64,000 bases of DNA, from positions 124,001 through 188,000 of the forward strand of contig NZ_JYLF01000007.1 of the NCBI RefSeq assembly GCF_001043055.1. The letters are read 5' to 3'. The notes beneath the pieces were generated by a model, which worked only from the letters and a program-made list of their open reading frames with translations, was not told the origin of the DNA and ran no database searches. The first letter of the stretch is position 1. Each line of letters begins with the position of its first letter. This DNA comes from Pseudomonas weihenstephanensis. GTDB taxonomy: Bacteria > Pseudomonadota > Gammaproteobacteria > Pseudomonadales > Pseudomonadaceae. This document shows positions 17,883 to 26,765 of this stretch, piece after piece. Position numbers and translations under genes: made by a program.

Positions 17883-17936
17883 AGGGGTGCATAATTTGGG
17901 GGCTTCATCAAACGATGGCGACCCCAGTGGTGGGTG

Positions 17937-20900
17937 TTAGTGATAACGATTGAAATAGCGGGGCCTGTAATTGATCGCCCTGTCTTCATATCTGGCAGGT
18001 TCCCCGAGAGCCGACACTTTGAAGCTGATGATTCGCCCGTGGTCTTTCTTGACCTCGGGATCAAGGAGGCTGGCAAATTGCTGCTGCAATGATTTTTCAG
18101 CCGCTGATTCTGCTGTTTGCAGGCTGTTGCCTGGATGGGCGTTTAAGTGTGATTTGATCAAGTTATTTTTATATTCGGTGACTCTTGTTGACCCCCAATC
18201 CAGTGCGACGGGACCTTTGAATGCTTTGACCGGTTTTCTGATGGCTTTCTGGAAGCGATCTGCAAACGAGAAACCTTTATAACCTTCTCCTGCGTGACAT
18301 ATCAGCAGTCGGACATTGTCGAAGGTCGCAGGGTCAACACCTTTACTTTTCAGCAGTTGTATAAAACTGTTTACGCCGTAAGGTTTGCTATCGACCCACA
18401 CTTTAGTGCCTTCGCCCAAAAATCTGTCGAGCGTAGACGCGCCGTTGCCATGGGCCACGATGTTAAGCCGCTGCGTCCCTTTGTAGGTATCCGTAAAGGT
18501 ATGCACTTCATCAGCAATGAGCTGTAACTCTTTCATGCCGCCCCCCATACGGATGACGTTATCTTGGGCCAATCCCGTATCAAGCAGGGAGGGTTTTGAC
18601 GATGACAATGTGCTGATCGAGGAGGTTTGCGGTTGAAAATTTTCGAGTGGGGGCCCGTAGGCTTTTTGACCTGGCACGTCATAGGCGTACCATTTTCCCG
18701 TGTTGATATCGTGTTTCGCGGTAATAGGTATTACGTGGTCGCCACCGTTCGCTATTTTTAAACTGCCGTGAGCGATATCACTGTGCTTGGCCAGTTTGAA
18801 AAAGTCCACGCTGTTCTCTACCCCCCGCAGGGTTTCGATTGCACGGGCCGTTATGCGCGAAGCTGTATTTGCGGTGGTGGTCACTGAACGTCCCAAGCCG
18901 GTCAAGATGTCTGTCGGTGAGGCCGTCACTATCAGCGCTTTGGCCACTTTGCTGGCGAGAGTGATATAGCGTGAAGTCGTGGAAGCACCTTTGGCCAAGC
19001 CGCCTGCCGCTTTGCCGGCTTTGACGCCCGGCACAATAAAACCAAAAATATCCAGGGTCAGATCAGTCACTCCCCCCGCGATATCACCTTTGGCGAAACT
19101 CTTGATACTGCTGACTAACGGGATGCTATTGACGGCTAAATTCAGGATCTGCCTTGTGACCGGGTGCTCGGTGTCGAACGTCGTGATGCCACCTTGCACA
19201 TCCCTGCTGGCCTCTTTAATGCCAGCGTTCGTTGTTACGGCATGGGCGATAAGTTGGGTTCGGTCGCTGTCAAAACTATTGAGTGGCGCTTCACTATTAC
19301 CTTCCTGAAGGGGCATCAGGCCGGGTGTATCAGGCGCCGGTATAACCTGTTCAATATCGGTCGCTTTTAGCGCAATGATGGCGAAACCGCCCGGTGGTAC
19401 GAGCGTCACAGGCTTTAGTTTTTCCTGGCCTGGCCGCCGTGTGATGCAGCCTTTCATAAAGTCTATTTCGTAAGTGGTATAGGCGCCCTTGTGATGAATG
19501 TTGAGCAGTAGCGGTTTATCCGGGGCGGGCTCGCGAGCAATTATTTTGGCGTTGTTCGTCGTGACGTCCATATGACGAAACAGGCTGATTTCTCCATGTT
19601 CTATTATTTTCCGATCGGCTAATGGCAGGTTCGAAATGAGCAGTTTGAGGTGAGTTGTAATACTGAGATTAATGGCAGAGGTGTGCGCAGAGAGTTTGTT
19701 TTCATACACGGTTGCGTTAGTGGCTTGGGTCGAGGAGACCATAGGGGCGACGCCAATGGCGGGATCCGTTGACTGCCAGGTTTTAAAGGACGAGGCGTAC
19801 TCGCCGGATACCCACAAATCGAGCAATGAATAAGGTCCGGCATCGGCGAAGTCTTTCGCCAGCCCACCCCCGCCTAGGGAAGGGTTGATATGCCGCTGGT
19901 AAATGACTTTTCTTTCGAAGTCGGTGCTGCGCCCGTATATGTTTTCCAGCTGTTCAAGTGCTATTTTTTTTCTGTCCGGGGGCACTTGAGTACGGGTGTG
20001 AGCTGCTTCAATCAACACGTTCAAGCGCGTGTTATAGGCCTGTTTGGCAGTCAGGGCTTCTTCAGGCGTGTACAGATCTTTTTTACTGAGGTATCCGTTG
20101 CAAACCCCCCACGTGATAACCGCCTCTTCTTTAGCAATGTGCTCAATGCGCTCACCGGCTTCAGTGATGGGCGCTTTATCAGCATGCAACATGACTTGCG
20201 CAAAATTCATCGTCGAGGTTTTACCCGGCGCTTGGGCTTCGATCCGGTCGACGGCTGTTTTGAAATCAACCCAGGTGTGCGAGCCGTAGGTCAAAGAGTC
20301 AGGGATATCCTTAACCAATACTTCGGGCGCTTTGCGCGATAAAAGCATAAAAGCTGCGACAGGGGCCAGGTTTGGCTTATGCAGTGACTGAGTGTCAATC
20401 AAGTGTTGGGTCAGGCCTTCTTGTATTGACGACAGGGGTTTACCCCAATGCTGCGACTGGCTTAAATCGTACCCGGCGACCGTATGCCTGCCCGGTGAAG
20501 GGTCATTGGCTTTTTCCTCAAGCGCCAGGGCCATTGAGGTTAAGAGCCAATCATCAGCACTGGTGGCGCTCTCGGCCCCTTCGAGTTTGTCTCGCAGGGC
20601 GGCGCCATGGGCCTGGGCTGCTGGCATTTTGATCAACTGTTCTAGCACGCTGCGAGGATCACTCACATCGGCTTGTAGCCAGCGATCGTCATCCGTCACG
20701 TAATCAAAGACGTTAAGGTTTACAAGCTCCCTTTCAAAACCCGGCAACGGGTTTTTTAAGATCTCTTTTGCCGCGACCCTGACCGCATTTTGTTGCTGCG
20801 TGTTTAGCGCAATAGGCCAAGTCAGGCCACCGCCGAAGTTGCCATGGGGAGGGCTTTGTAACGGCGGTTCTTTAAGTACCGAGGTCAGGTTGGCTAACTC

Positions 20901-21791
20901 TTCATGGGTGGTAGGCAGTTTCCAGCCATGAGCGGTAATGAACTGAGCAACGCTCACCGTTTCGCCCTCTATGTGTTCACCTGTGAGGCTGAAACGGGAG
21001 TTGGGCGCAATGGACAGGGTTGTGTTCAGATCGAGTGACTTGGCATTAACCCTGCTGGTTAATTCAGCCAGCAGGGTGCGATGGTTGAGCAACTCTCCAA
21101 ACGGAACATTTTGCGCGCTCAAGATGTCTACGGCTTTGTATTCAATACCGTTGATGTTCACCGTTTTACCCAGCGGTTCCTGAAAGCTTTTATGCTTGGC
21201 AATCGTTTCTGCGCGTTGCTTGTTAACCTCTGAATTGTCACTAATGGTTTCGCCATAGAATTGGGCGATTTCATCCATTGAGGCCGAATCTGGCGTGTAG
21301 GTATACGGGCTGACACCACCTTGAGTGGCAGGGTGGGTTTTCAAGGCGTTCACGATAGGCAACGCCTGAACAATATTGTTGAGCAGTGACTGATTGATTC
21401 CTGCCGCTCCCACTCGATCCCGGATGATGACTTTGCCGTCGGATCTCATACTGATTTTTGGATCTCGGGTAAGCCTTTTTTCCTGTAACCACTCCCTGAA
21501 CACCGCATTTCTCAAAGCCGTGGAAAGCTGATGGCGTAAATGCCCAAACTTTGAGTCTGGCGGCACATTCAGTGTGATGGGTTTACCGTCCACAGTCCGG
21601 CCCGAACCATTGGATCGCAGTGTCTGGCTGTAGGCTAACGCCAACATTAAATCGGGGTCGGTGTCATGTGGGGAGGTACCGCTTTGCGCAGCAATCGGCT
21701 TTTGTTGAAGCGGCGTTGTGTTACCTGAAGGTTCAGTAGTGTTGGACGGGGTGGGCTGAATCGAATTTGCTTGGCTTTGTACAAAAGTCAT
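17937..21791 (-). CDS. large toxin-like protein with C-terminal clan-CD-like cysteine protease domain
   Basis: The protein has 1284 residues and no signal peptide. Residues 1-45 are Gln/Ser/Thr/Pro-rich and probably disordered. A long mixed central part (50-860) is not recognised. Residues 900-1020 hold several hydrophobic helices (e.g. LTLDIFGFIVPGVKAG) like those of membrane-targeted toxins. The last 180 residues contain NIVAHG (His 1114) and RLLICHAG (Cys 1165), 51 apart. A hydrophobic strand ending in His-Gly and another ending before Cys is the clan CD pattern (C80 domains of MARTX and clostridial toxins, caspases), and the spacing resembles C80. This suggests a self-cleaving or effector protease; the whole-protein family is uncertain. 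No immunity gene is obvious; the next genes are dksA2 and a Tle1-like lipase. Confidence 0.6.
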   Translation of the reverse strand: MTFVQSQANSIQPTPSNTTEPSGNTTPLQQKPIAAQSGTSPHDTDPDLMLALAYSQTLRSNGSGRTVDGKPITLNVPPDSKFGHLRHQLSTALRNAVFREWLQEKRLTRDPKISMRSDGKVIIRDRVGAAGINQSLLNNIVQALPIVNALKTHPATQGGVSPYTYTPDSASMDEIAQFYGETISDNSEVNKQRAETIAKHKSFQEPLGKTVNINGIEYKAVDILSAQNVPFGELLNHRTLLAELTSRVNAKSLDLNTTLSIAPNSRFSLTGEHIEGETVSVAQFITAHGWKLPTTHEELANLTSVLKEPPLQSPPHGNFGGGLTWPIALNTQQQNAVRVAAKEILKNPLPGFERELVNLNVFDYVTDDDRWLQADVSDPRSVLEQLIKMPAAQAHGAALRDKLEGAESATSADDWLLTSMALALEEKANDPSPGRHTVAGYDLSQSQHWGKPLSSIQEGLTQHLIDTQSLHKPNLAPVAAFMLLSRKAPEVLVKDIPDSLTYGSHTWVDFKTAVDRIEAQAPGKTSTMNFAQVMLHADKAPITEAGERIEHIAKEEAVITWGVCNGYLSKKDLYTPEEALTAKQAYNTRLNVLIEAAHTRTQVPPDRKKIALEQLENIYGRSTDFERKVIYQRHINPSLGGGGLAKDFADAGPYSLLDLWVSGEYASSFKTWQSTDPAIGVAPMVSSTQATNATVYENKLSAHTSAINLSITTHLKLLISNLPLADRKIIEHGEISLFRHMDVTTNNAKIIAREPAPDKPLLLNIHHKGAYTTYEIDFMKGCITRRPGQEKLKPVTLVPPGGFAIIALKATDIEQVIPAPDTPGLMPLQEGNSEAPLNSFDSDRTQLIAHAVTTNAGIKEASRDVQGGITTFDTEHPVTRQILNLAVNSIPLVSSIKSFAKGDIAGGVTDLTLDIFGFIVPGVKAGKAAGGLAKGASTTSRYITLASKVAKALIVTASPTDILTGLGRSVTTTANTASRITARAIETLRGVENSVDFFKLAKHSDIAHGSLKIANGGDHVIPITAKHDINTGKWYAYDVPGQKAYGPPLENFQPQTSSISTLSSSKPSLLDTGLAQDNVIRMGGGMKELQLIADEVHTFTDTYKGTQRLNIVAHGNGASTLDRFLGEGTKVWVDSKPYGVNSFIQLLKSKGVDPATFDNVRLLICHAGEGYKGFSFADRFQKAIRKPVKAFKGPVALDWGSTRVTEYKNNLIKSHLNAHPGNSLQTAESAAEKSLQQQFASLLDPEVKKDHGRIISFKVSALGEPARYEDRAINYRPRYFNRYH

Positions 21792-22191
21792 TCACGGTTA
21801 CTCACGGGGGGATTCGTCCATCTCAAGTAAAAATCTGTACTTGAGTTCTGAATCCTTTAGTCGTCCGTGCTGTAGGTGCTGTTCCAAGGGAGTGGTTGTG
21901 GACTTGTGTCGTACCGTGTTTCGTGCTTTTTCCGTGCTTGTGTGGAATTTCTTGCTACAAACGCACTCCATTAGCCCCTGCGTGACAAGTTTTTCGTCTT
22001 TTTCCAGGTTTTACTGGACAAATAGCTGTCATTTCAGTTGCTGAGTCGATAAGTCGGCCGTAGACTGCCGCCCCTCGTAAATTGAGTGCCGGGTGGCGCT
22101 TGAAATAGATGGCACCTAACTGGTTGGGATGAAGATCGGTCAGGACGCTCCCTAATTCGCCTTAATGCACGTATTTTTTATAGAGAAATCA
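21792..22191. other. intergenic region between toxin gene and dksA2
   Basis: A 400 bp divergent gap without a convincing gene. It contains one perfect inverted repeat (21822-21845) near the toxin start and must hold the promoters of both genes. I see no Zur-like GTTATA...TATAAC box before dksA2. Confidence 0.5.
21822..21845. promoter_or_regulatory. perfect inverted repeat upstream of toxin gene
   Basis: CTCAAGTA, eight bases, TACTTGAG: an 8 bp perfect dyad 31 bp before the toxin start codon. It could be an operator over the promoter or a hairpin in the 5' untranslated region. Confidence 0.5.
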
Positions 22192-22596
22192 ATGACAAAG
22201 GATAAGTTGCTGGCCATGCCGGCGGATGACTACATGAATGCCGAGCAACATGCTTTTTTCACTGAGCTGTTGCAAAACATGAAGGTCGAAACCCACGAGC
22301 GTATTGAGCAGAATCGCATCGCAATCGAGAGCCTGGACACCCCGGCCGACCCTGCGGATGCGGCGTCGGTTGAAGAAGAGCGTACCTGGCTGGTTAACGC
22401 GATTGATCGCGACCAACGCATGCTGCCGCAATTGGAGCAAGCGCTGGAACGTATCAAGGACGACAGCTTTGGCTGGTGTGATGACAGTGGCGATGCGATT
22501 GGCCTCAAGCGTTTGCTGATCAGCCCTACCACCAAGTACTGCATCGAAGCTCAAGAGCGTCACGAGCAAATCGACAAGCATCAGCGTCAGGCCTAA
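22192..22596 (+). CDS. dksA2: zinc-independent DksA paralogue
   Basis: A 134-residue RNA-polymerase secondary-channel regulator of the DksA/TraR family. The coiled-coil domain carries the tip region DPADAASVEEERTW near residues 48-62 with the conserved Asp and Ala. In the C-terminal globular domain only the first cysteine of each pair remains (CDDS and CIEA, not CxxC), so the four-cysteine zinc finger is lost; this is the hallmark of Pseudomonas DksA2, which replaces DksA when zinc is scarce. The start at MTKDKLLAMP matches the usual family length; an ATG nine codons upstream would extend it unusually. It is a single gene, followed by the lipase gene 182 bp later. Confidence 0.92.
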   Translation: MTKDKLLAMPADDYMNAEQHAFFTELLQNMKVETHERIEQNRIAIESLDTPADPADAASVEEERTWLVNAIDRDQRMLPQLEQALERIKDDSFGWCDDSGDAIGLKRLLISPTTKYCIEAQERHEQIDKHQRQA

Positions 22597-22778
22597 CCTG
22601 ACCTTGCCGGGCCGCGCAAAGCGGTCCCGGTAGCTTTTCACACGCAGGTTTACTCCTTATTCCTGACGTGCTTACCCCTGAATAATCCTGACCGACGTTG
22701 CGCTGGTTTCAGCGTTTGCACGCCCTTATATTGGTGCGTGGATTTGGCATGAGGCCGATTTTTTTGAGGGCAGGATGA

Positions 22779-24125
22779 ATGAACAATTTCAGCAACACGG
22801 GACGTGTGTTGCGTGTCGGTGTGTTTTTTGATGGAACAGCCAATAACCAGTTCAACAGCCTGACAGGTCAGGCACGACAGGCTCAGGGCTTGCCGGTTGA
22901 CTCCGCCAGCAGTTATGCCGGCGTCCCGACCAACATCGCCAGGCTTTACCAGCTTTACCCGGTGCAACCGGTTTTTAATGCGCTGGGCCACGCGGTCACT
23001 GCGCTCTATATCGGCGGGATAGGTACCACGACAGGGCAGGCGGATACGCGTTTTCCGGCTCAAACTTATGGCCGTGGTCGAACCGGAGTGATAGGCAAAG
23101 CGCAAGAAGCGCATGCGCGGTTGCGCCAGTGCCTGCACAGTGTGCTGCTGAATGTGCCACCCCGTTCCCTGAGGGGTTTGCAGTTGGATATTTTCGGCTT
23201 TAGCCGTGGCGCAGCAGCGGCGCGACACTTTGCCAATCTCGTCAACGCCACACGCTTCGATACGTTGTTGGAGCTGGCGGCGGACTTTACCTGCGAAATC
23301 CGTTTTATCGGGTTGTTTGACACGGTAGCGGCCATGGGCGGGATGAAGGACTTGGGTGACATCAGTGATGACATCAATCCTGGACTTAACCTTTATCTGG
23401 GGCCGGACAGCGCCAAACAGGTGGTGCAACTCAGCGCTCGGGATGAGCAACGACGCAATTTTGCCCTGAGCCGCATTGCCCCGCAGTGGCCCTTGGACAT
23501 TGCTGTACCCGGGGTGCATGCCGATGTGGGGGGAGGTTACCCGATTGAGATGCAAGAGCAGGTTTACCTGACGCGCTGGGAGACTAACCGGGTTAGCCCC
23601 AGCACGCCGCTGACGCTCACCCATGCATGGAAGAGCACCGCCGCTCAACTGCCGGGCTGGCAGGCGCGCGACCTGTTGGACCACTCAGACCCCCAGGCGT
23701 TACTGGAGGTCCATACGGTCTCCGGTCAGGCAGGCAGTCGCGATGACCCGATCACACGCGTACAGGCGGCGGTTTATATGCAGCGTCGGGTGTATGGGCA
23801 TCTGTCGCGGGTGTATTTGCACCTTATGCATCAATTGGCATGCGAGCAGGGCGTACCTTTCAACCCGCTTTTAAGTATCGCCGACACGCAACTGCCTGAT
23901 GAGCTTTTGCCCATCGCCACAAAGATCCGTGCTCAGGCAATGGCCGGACACATCGAGTTGAGGAGCGATGAAGAGCGTTTGCTGCGCCAACGCTACATCC
24001 ATCAGTCCGCTAACTGGAATGCGGCGATTGGCGAGGGGTTGGGGGTGGTAGACAAGGTTTTTTTCAACCTGCCACAAGAAGGCGGGCGACCGGTTTACGA
24101 TCAGCAGGCACCTGTTTTGGTGTGA
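22779..24125 (+). CDS. DUF2235 / Tle1-like phospholipase, candidate type VI effector
   Basis: A 448-residue alpha/beta-hydrolase of the DUF2235 family. The N-terminus VGVFFDGTANN is typical. The nucleophile elbow is GFSRG with Ser 142; Asp 249 in PGVHADVGGGY and His 408 in YIHQSANW complete a plausible triad. Tle1-type members are phospholipases delivered by type VI secretion into rival bacteria. No VgrG, Hcp, PAAR or recognised immunity lipoprotein is adjacent, so it is either an orphan effector or a housekeeping member of the family. A GGCAGGATGA context with AGG lies before the start. Confidence 0.75.
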   Translation: MNNFSNTGRVLRVGVFFDGTANNQFNSLTGQARQAQGLPVDSASSYAGVPTNIARLYQLYPVQPVFNALGHAVTALYIGGIGTTTGQADTRFPAQTYGRGRTGVIGKAQEAHARLRQCLHSVLLNVPPRSLRGLQLDIFGFSRGAAAARHFANLVNATRFDTLLELAADFTCEIRFIGLFDTVAAMGGMKDLGDISDDINPGLNLYLGPDSAKQVVQLSARDEQRRNFALSRIAPQWPLDIAVPGVHADVGGGYPIEMQEQVYLTRWETNRVSPSTPLTLTHAWKSTAAQLPGWQARDLLDHSDPQALLEVHTVSGQAGSRDDPITRVQAAVYMQRRVYGHLSRVYLHLMHQLACEQGVPFNPLLSIADTQLPDELLPIATKIRAQAMAGHIELRSDEERLLRQRYIHQSANWNAAIGEGLGVVDKVFFNLPQEGGRPVYDQQAPVLV

Positions 24126-24251
24126 CCACGCGTTGATATTGTTACCGCTCATGCAATTGAGCTATGCAGGGTATAGCTTTTTCCTGCGGCATTTAGTCAC
24201 TATGATGGCCGGCATCGTTAGCAGGCTAACTAAGTGCCAGGAGTGATCCTC

Positions 24252-24461
24252 ATGAGTTATCAAGTCGATGTTGCAGTGATGATCGGTAGCGGTGTGCCAC
24301 AGGGTATGCGCGAAGCCGGGCAGAAGGCGTGCTGGGTGGTATTGGTTAACGGGGAACAGCGCGGTACGGCGTTTTCCACTCGTCTGCAAGCACAAGAATG
24401 TCAGACGGCCTGGTTGGCGCAATTAAGCGCCAACCCTTTGGCAATGCGACGTCGGGCTTAG
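24252..24461 (+). CDS. small hypothetical protein
   Basis: A 69-residue protein that I do not recognise, with AGGAG at a good distance from the ATG. It is soluble, with one central segment (KACWVVLVNGEQRGTAF) that looks like a beta hairpin and an Ala/Gln/Arg-rich tail. Its last 4 bp overlap the end of the convergent DUF2789 gene. It lies 126 bp after the Tle1-like gene but has no signal peptide, so it is a poor candidate for a periplasmic immunity protein. Confidence 0.6.
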   Translation: MSYQVDVAVMIGSGVPQGMREAGQKACWVVLVNGEQRGTAFSTRLQAQECQTAWLAQLSANPLAMRRRA

Positions 24462-24694
24462 CGCAACGTGTGCAAGCGCACATTCAGTTCGTCGACAACC
24501 AGCGCCCAGGGACCGTCTTCAAGAAGTTTCTCTTTCAAGAGGCTGGCTTGGGAGGGTGACCAGAAAGGCGCTTCGACCAATTTCACACCTTCGGCCAGCG
24601 GATGGTCTGCGATGAAGGTCTCAATTGATTGTTCGTCACTCTTCAGGCCAAGCTGACTGAACAGGTTTTCCAGCGTCTTGGGTGTCTCGTCCAT
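24458..24694 (-). CDS. DUF2789-family small protein
   Basis: A 78-residue acidic protein. The pattern LENLFSQLGLKSDEQSIETFI, then HPLAEGVKLVEAPFWSPSQ and a helical end, is that of the DUF2789 family common in gammaproteobacteria; function unknown. The ATG with GGAG 6 nt upstream is chosen over earlier TTG and ATG codons in frame. It converges and overlaps by 4 bp with the neighbouring small gene. Confidence 0.8.
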   Translation of the reverse strand: MDETPKTLENLFSQLGLKSDEQSIETFIADHPLAEGVKLVEAPFWSPSQASLLKEKLLEDGPWALVVDELNVRLHTLR

Positions 24695-24789
24695 GCTCAT
24701 CTCCAAAGGTAAATGCGGGTTACAGGCTATCTGAGGCTACAGAACCTCAAGAGTTCGCTCCGATAAGCGTTATCACTGTAGACCACAGA

Positions 24790-25179
24790 TCAAATTGAGA
24801 GGTTGATACTGCCAATCAGTGCCTTTTCGGCTTGAAAGAGCGAGCTCAGTGCGATGGAAACTGCGCTGTTCAGGGCGACCACCTGACCTTTTGCACTCAT
24901 GATGGCCGACATTCTGGCCTCTTCACTGCGGTAGCGCACGGATTTGACCGCCGCCATGCGTGCATTGGCTTCACGCAACTGCTGGTGGAGTTGATCTAGG
25001 CGTTTTTTAAGTTGCTTGATGCGTTTTTTGAGGGCTTCAACCGGATCGTCGCTTGAGCGTGGGGTGGGCTCGGTTTCGTTTTGCGACATCAGTTGCGCCA
25101 GGCTTGAGTCGCTGGCGGGTTTACCGGTCGTCAGCGTGGGGCTGACCGCAAGGCGAGTGTCAATATTCAAGGTAATCAT
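24790..25179 (-). CDS. hypothetical coiled-coil protein
   Basis: A 129-residue protein not assigned to a family. Residues 1-45 are Ser/Thr/Pro-rich. Residues 46-85 form a strong coiled coil (VEALKKRIKQLKKRLDQLHQ then QLREANARMAA), and the C-terminal 45 residues are Ala/Ser-rich and mildly hydrophobic. The inner ATG (MITLNIDT) is preferred because the upstream extension has no ribosome site and lacks a protein-like character. Another small leftward gene starts 310 bp upstream, so the two may be co-transcribed. Confidence 0.6.
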   Translation of the reverse strand: MITLNIDTRLAVSPTLTTGKPASDSSLAQLMSQNETEPTPRSSDDPVEALKKRIKQLKKRLDQLHQQLREANARMAAVKSVRYRSEEARMSAIMSAKGQVVALNSAVSIALSSLFQAEKALIGSINLSI

Positions 25180-25258
25180 CAGTGATGCTCTTAAACAGTT
25201 ACTCACCTTGGTATCGGCCCGGCGCTCTGATCCTTGAGGCGCGAAAGCCGACAAGGAT

Positions 25259-25489
25259 TCAAGCGTTAAGGGCACCGGCGTCTACGGCCGCTTTGAGGGC
25301 GAGTGCGGCCTCTTTACCTGCGATGGCTGCAACATCAGCAGTCTTGAACCAGCGATCCTTTTCGACCTGATGGTAGGTGACGGTTTTGAGAGGCGGTTTG
25401 GCTCGCATCACAATCACTGCCTGAAATTCGCCATCGATTTCTCTGGCCTCACCGCGGATGAAAAACTCGCCAATATCAAATTCCGTCAC
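25259..25489 (-). CDS. small hypothetical protein, GTG start
   Basis: A 76-residue protein starting at GTG with AGGGA about 9 nt upstream. The first half looks like a small beta sheet (FDIGEFFIRGEAREIDGEF then QAVIVMRAKPP), and the second half is helical and Ala-rich (AAIAGKEAALALKAAVDAG). No family recognised. It is transcribed in the same direction as its two small neighbours. Confidence 0.6.
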   Translation of the reverse strand: MTEFDIGEFFIRGEAREIDGEFQAVIVMRAKPPLKTVTYHQVEKDRWFKTADVAAIAGKEAALALKAAVDAGALNA

Positions 25490-25622
25490 GTGTCACTTTC
25501 CCTTGGAGGTAATGGAGCCGAGACAACCCGGCGACATGGGCCGGGTCGGTTTTTGCGCGAGTATGGCAGTTGTTGGGAGGTAGTGGCGCAGTAAAGTCAT
25601 CGACCTGACGAAAGCCCTCAAT

Positions 25623-25898
25623 TCAAGGTTGTGCGGTGCGAGTACAGTCGAGCTGTTTGTTTTCGAGATGGATGGCCAGTTTGCACGCATCGTTATGGCT
25701 GCATCTGAAGCCTTTTATCTGACCCGTACCGGCTTCGCGCACATGAAAAAAGCCATGACTGATCGCAATCACTTGATAGAGCGGATGATGTGTATACCCA
25801 AGATCGGGCTTGAGCCGGTAGAATGGCCCCCCAGTCGAGACCTCAGGCAGGCTATCGGTGTGGCAGGTAGCGATTGGACGTTCATCTGTTGTGTCCAT
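25623..25898 (-). CDS. small hypothetical protein
   Basis: A 91-residue protein with GAGGAAG 7 nt before its ATG. It has a central segment (LYQVIAISHGFFHVREAGTG) followed by a His/Cys-containing tail (CSHNDACKLAIHLENK). No family is recognised and no signal peptide is present. It is the first of three leftward small genes between 24.8 and 25.9 kb. Confidence 0.55.
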   Translation of the reverse strand: MDTTDERPIATCHTDSLPEVSTGGPFYRLKPDLGYTHHPLYQVIAISHGFFHVREAGTGQIKGFRCSHNDACKLAIHLENKQLDCTRTAQP

Positions 25899-26294
25899 GC
25901 AGAGTCTTCCTCATACGATTCTGTTGCGCAGATGGTTGTTTGAGTCAGGTCAAGGCGGTGAGTGCTGTCGCATTCAATGCGTTTTCGTTTATGTATTTGT
26001 AAGGTTTATTTTAAAAACGCTGCGTAAGGCTTTTCGCCTTTACGTGCAGGATTTTCCTTTAAATGTCTTGGGCCGTTGCGTTTCATGTAATAAATGGCCG
26101 GTGTTCTTCACACATTGAGCCTGCAACGTTGTGCCTGAGGTACAAGCATCCTAATCTGCATCCAGCCACTGTTCCTGGCCCAAGCGCTCCGGGCTTTGCT
26201 GAACGCAGATTTTATAATCTTGGTGGTCAGTGCCTCTTTTGTGCTGCCGGTCTGTTGTGTGGCAGTTTTACTTCATGTTTTCGAGGGTTTTTCG
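25899..26294. other. gap without a recognised gene
   Basis: About 395 bp of moderately AT-rich sequence between the divergent small genes. An open frame runs in from 26196 and encodes a hydrophobic stretch, but no ribosome site supports it. Nothing else identified. Confidence 0.4.
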
Positions 26295-26765
26295 TTGGCA
26301 GTCAGCAATTTGGAGATGCATGCGTTGTTCGTGTTGGGTGACCTGCGGGCGCGTTTGGTCAAACTGTTTCAATCGCATTTTGTGTACGTCACCGAGCAAA
26401 CGTCTGAAGGTATCTACATTGCCGAGATTGATACCGCCGCCGCGTTAGTGGTGGATGACAAACCTGGGCTTCAGTTGAAGGTCGGGGATCACTTTCGCGC
26501 AGCGGTACTTCCCAGCCGTGAAGGTGGCAAGTTAGAGATCAAATTTCGAGAAATCAAAATGACGGTGTACGGCATTGGCGACTATGCCTATGTCAGCTCG
26601 CCGCAAGGTGAAGGCATTGTGTTTAAAGAAGGTCAGACAGTGGTGTTGGTCTTTGCCGCTAATGAGCAATTGGCCACTGGCTTGAGCAAAACCCTGAAAA
26701 CCGTCACTGCCAAAGCAGCCAAATGGCCCAAAGGTGAACTGACCTTCAAGGCCAGTAAAGAGTGA
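26295..26765 (+). CDS. hypothetical protein, probable TTG start
   Basis: Soluble protein of 156 residues from a TTG that has GAGGG 7 nt upstream. An in-frame ATG at 26316 has its GGAG directly adjacent and is less likely. An ATG at 26196 would add a hydrophobic 33-residue segment, so an N-terminal membrane anchor cannot be excluded. The sequence is rich in beta strands (VYVTEQTSEGIYIAEID, then FRAAVLPSREGGKLEIKF) and ends in a Lys/Ala-rich segment. No family recognised. It overlaps the next gene by 4 bp (GTGA), so the two form a coupled pair. Confidence 0.55.
   Translation: MAVSNLEMHALFVLGDLRARLVKLFQSHFVYVTEQTSEGIYIAEIDTAAALVVDDKPGLQLKVGDHFRAAVLPSREGGKLEIKFREIKMTVYGIGDYAYVSSPQGEGIVFKEGQTVVLVFAANEQLATGLSKTLKTVTAKAAKWPKGELTFKASKE

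Noticed and set aside
22081..22191. Zur box upstream of dksA2
   Set aside because: DksA2 is Zur-repressed in P. aeruginosa, but no GTTATA/TATAAC-type palindrome could be seen here.
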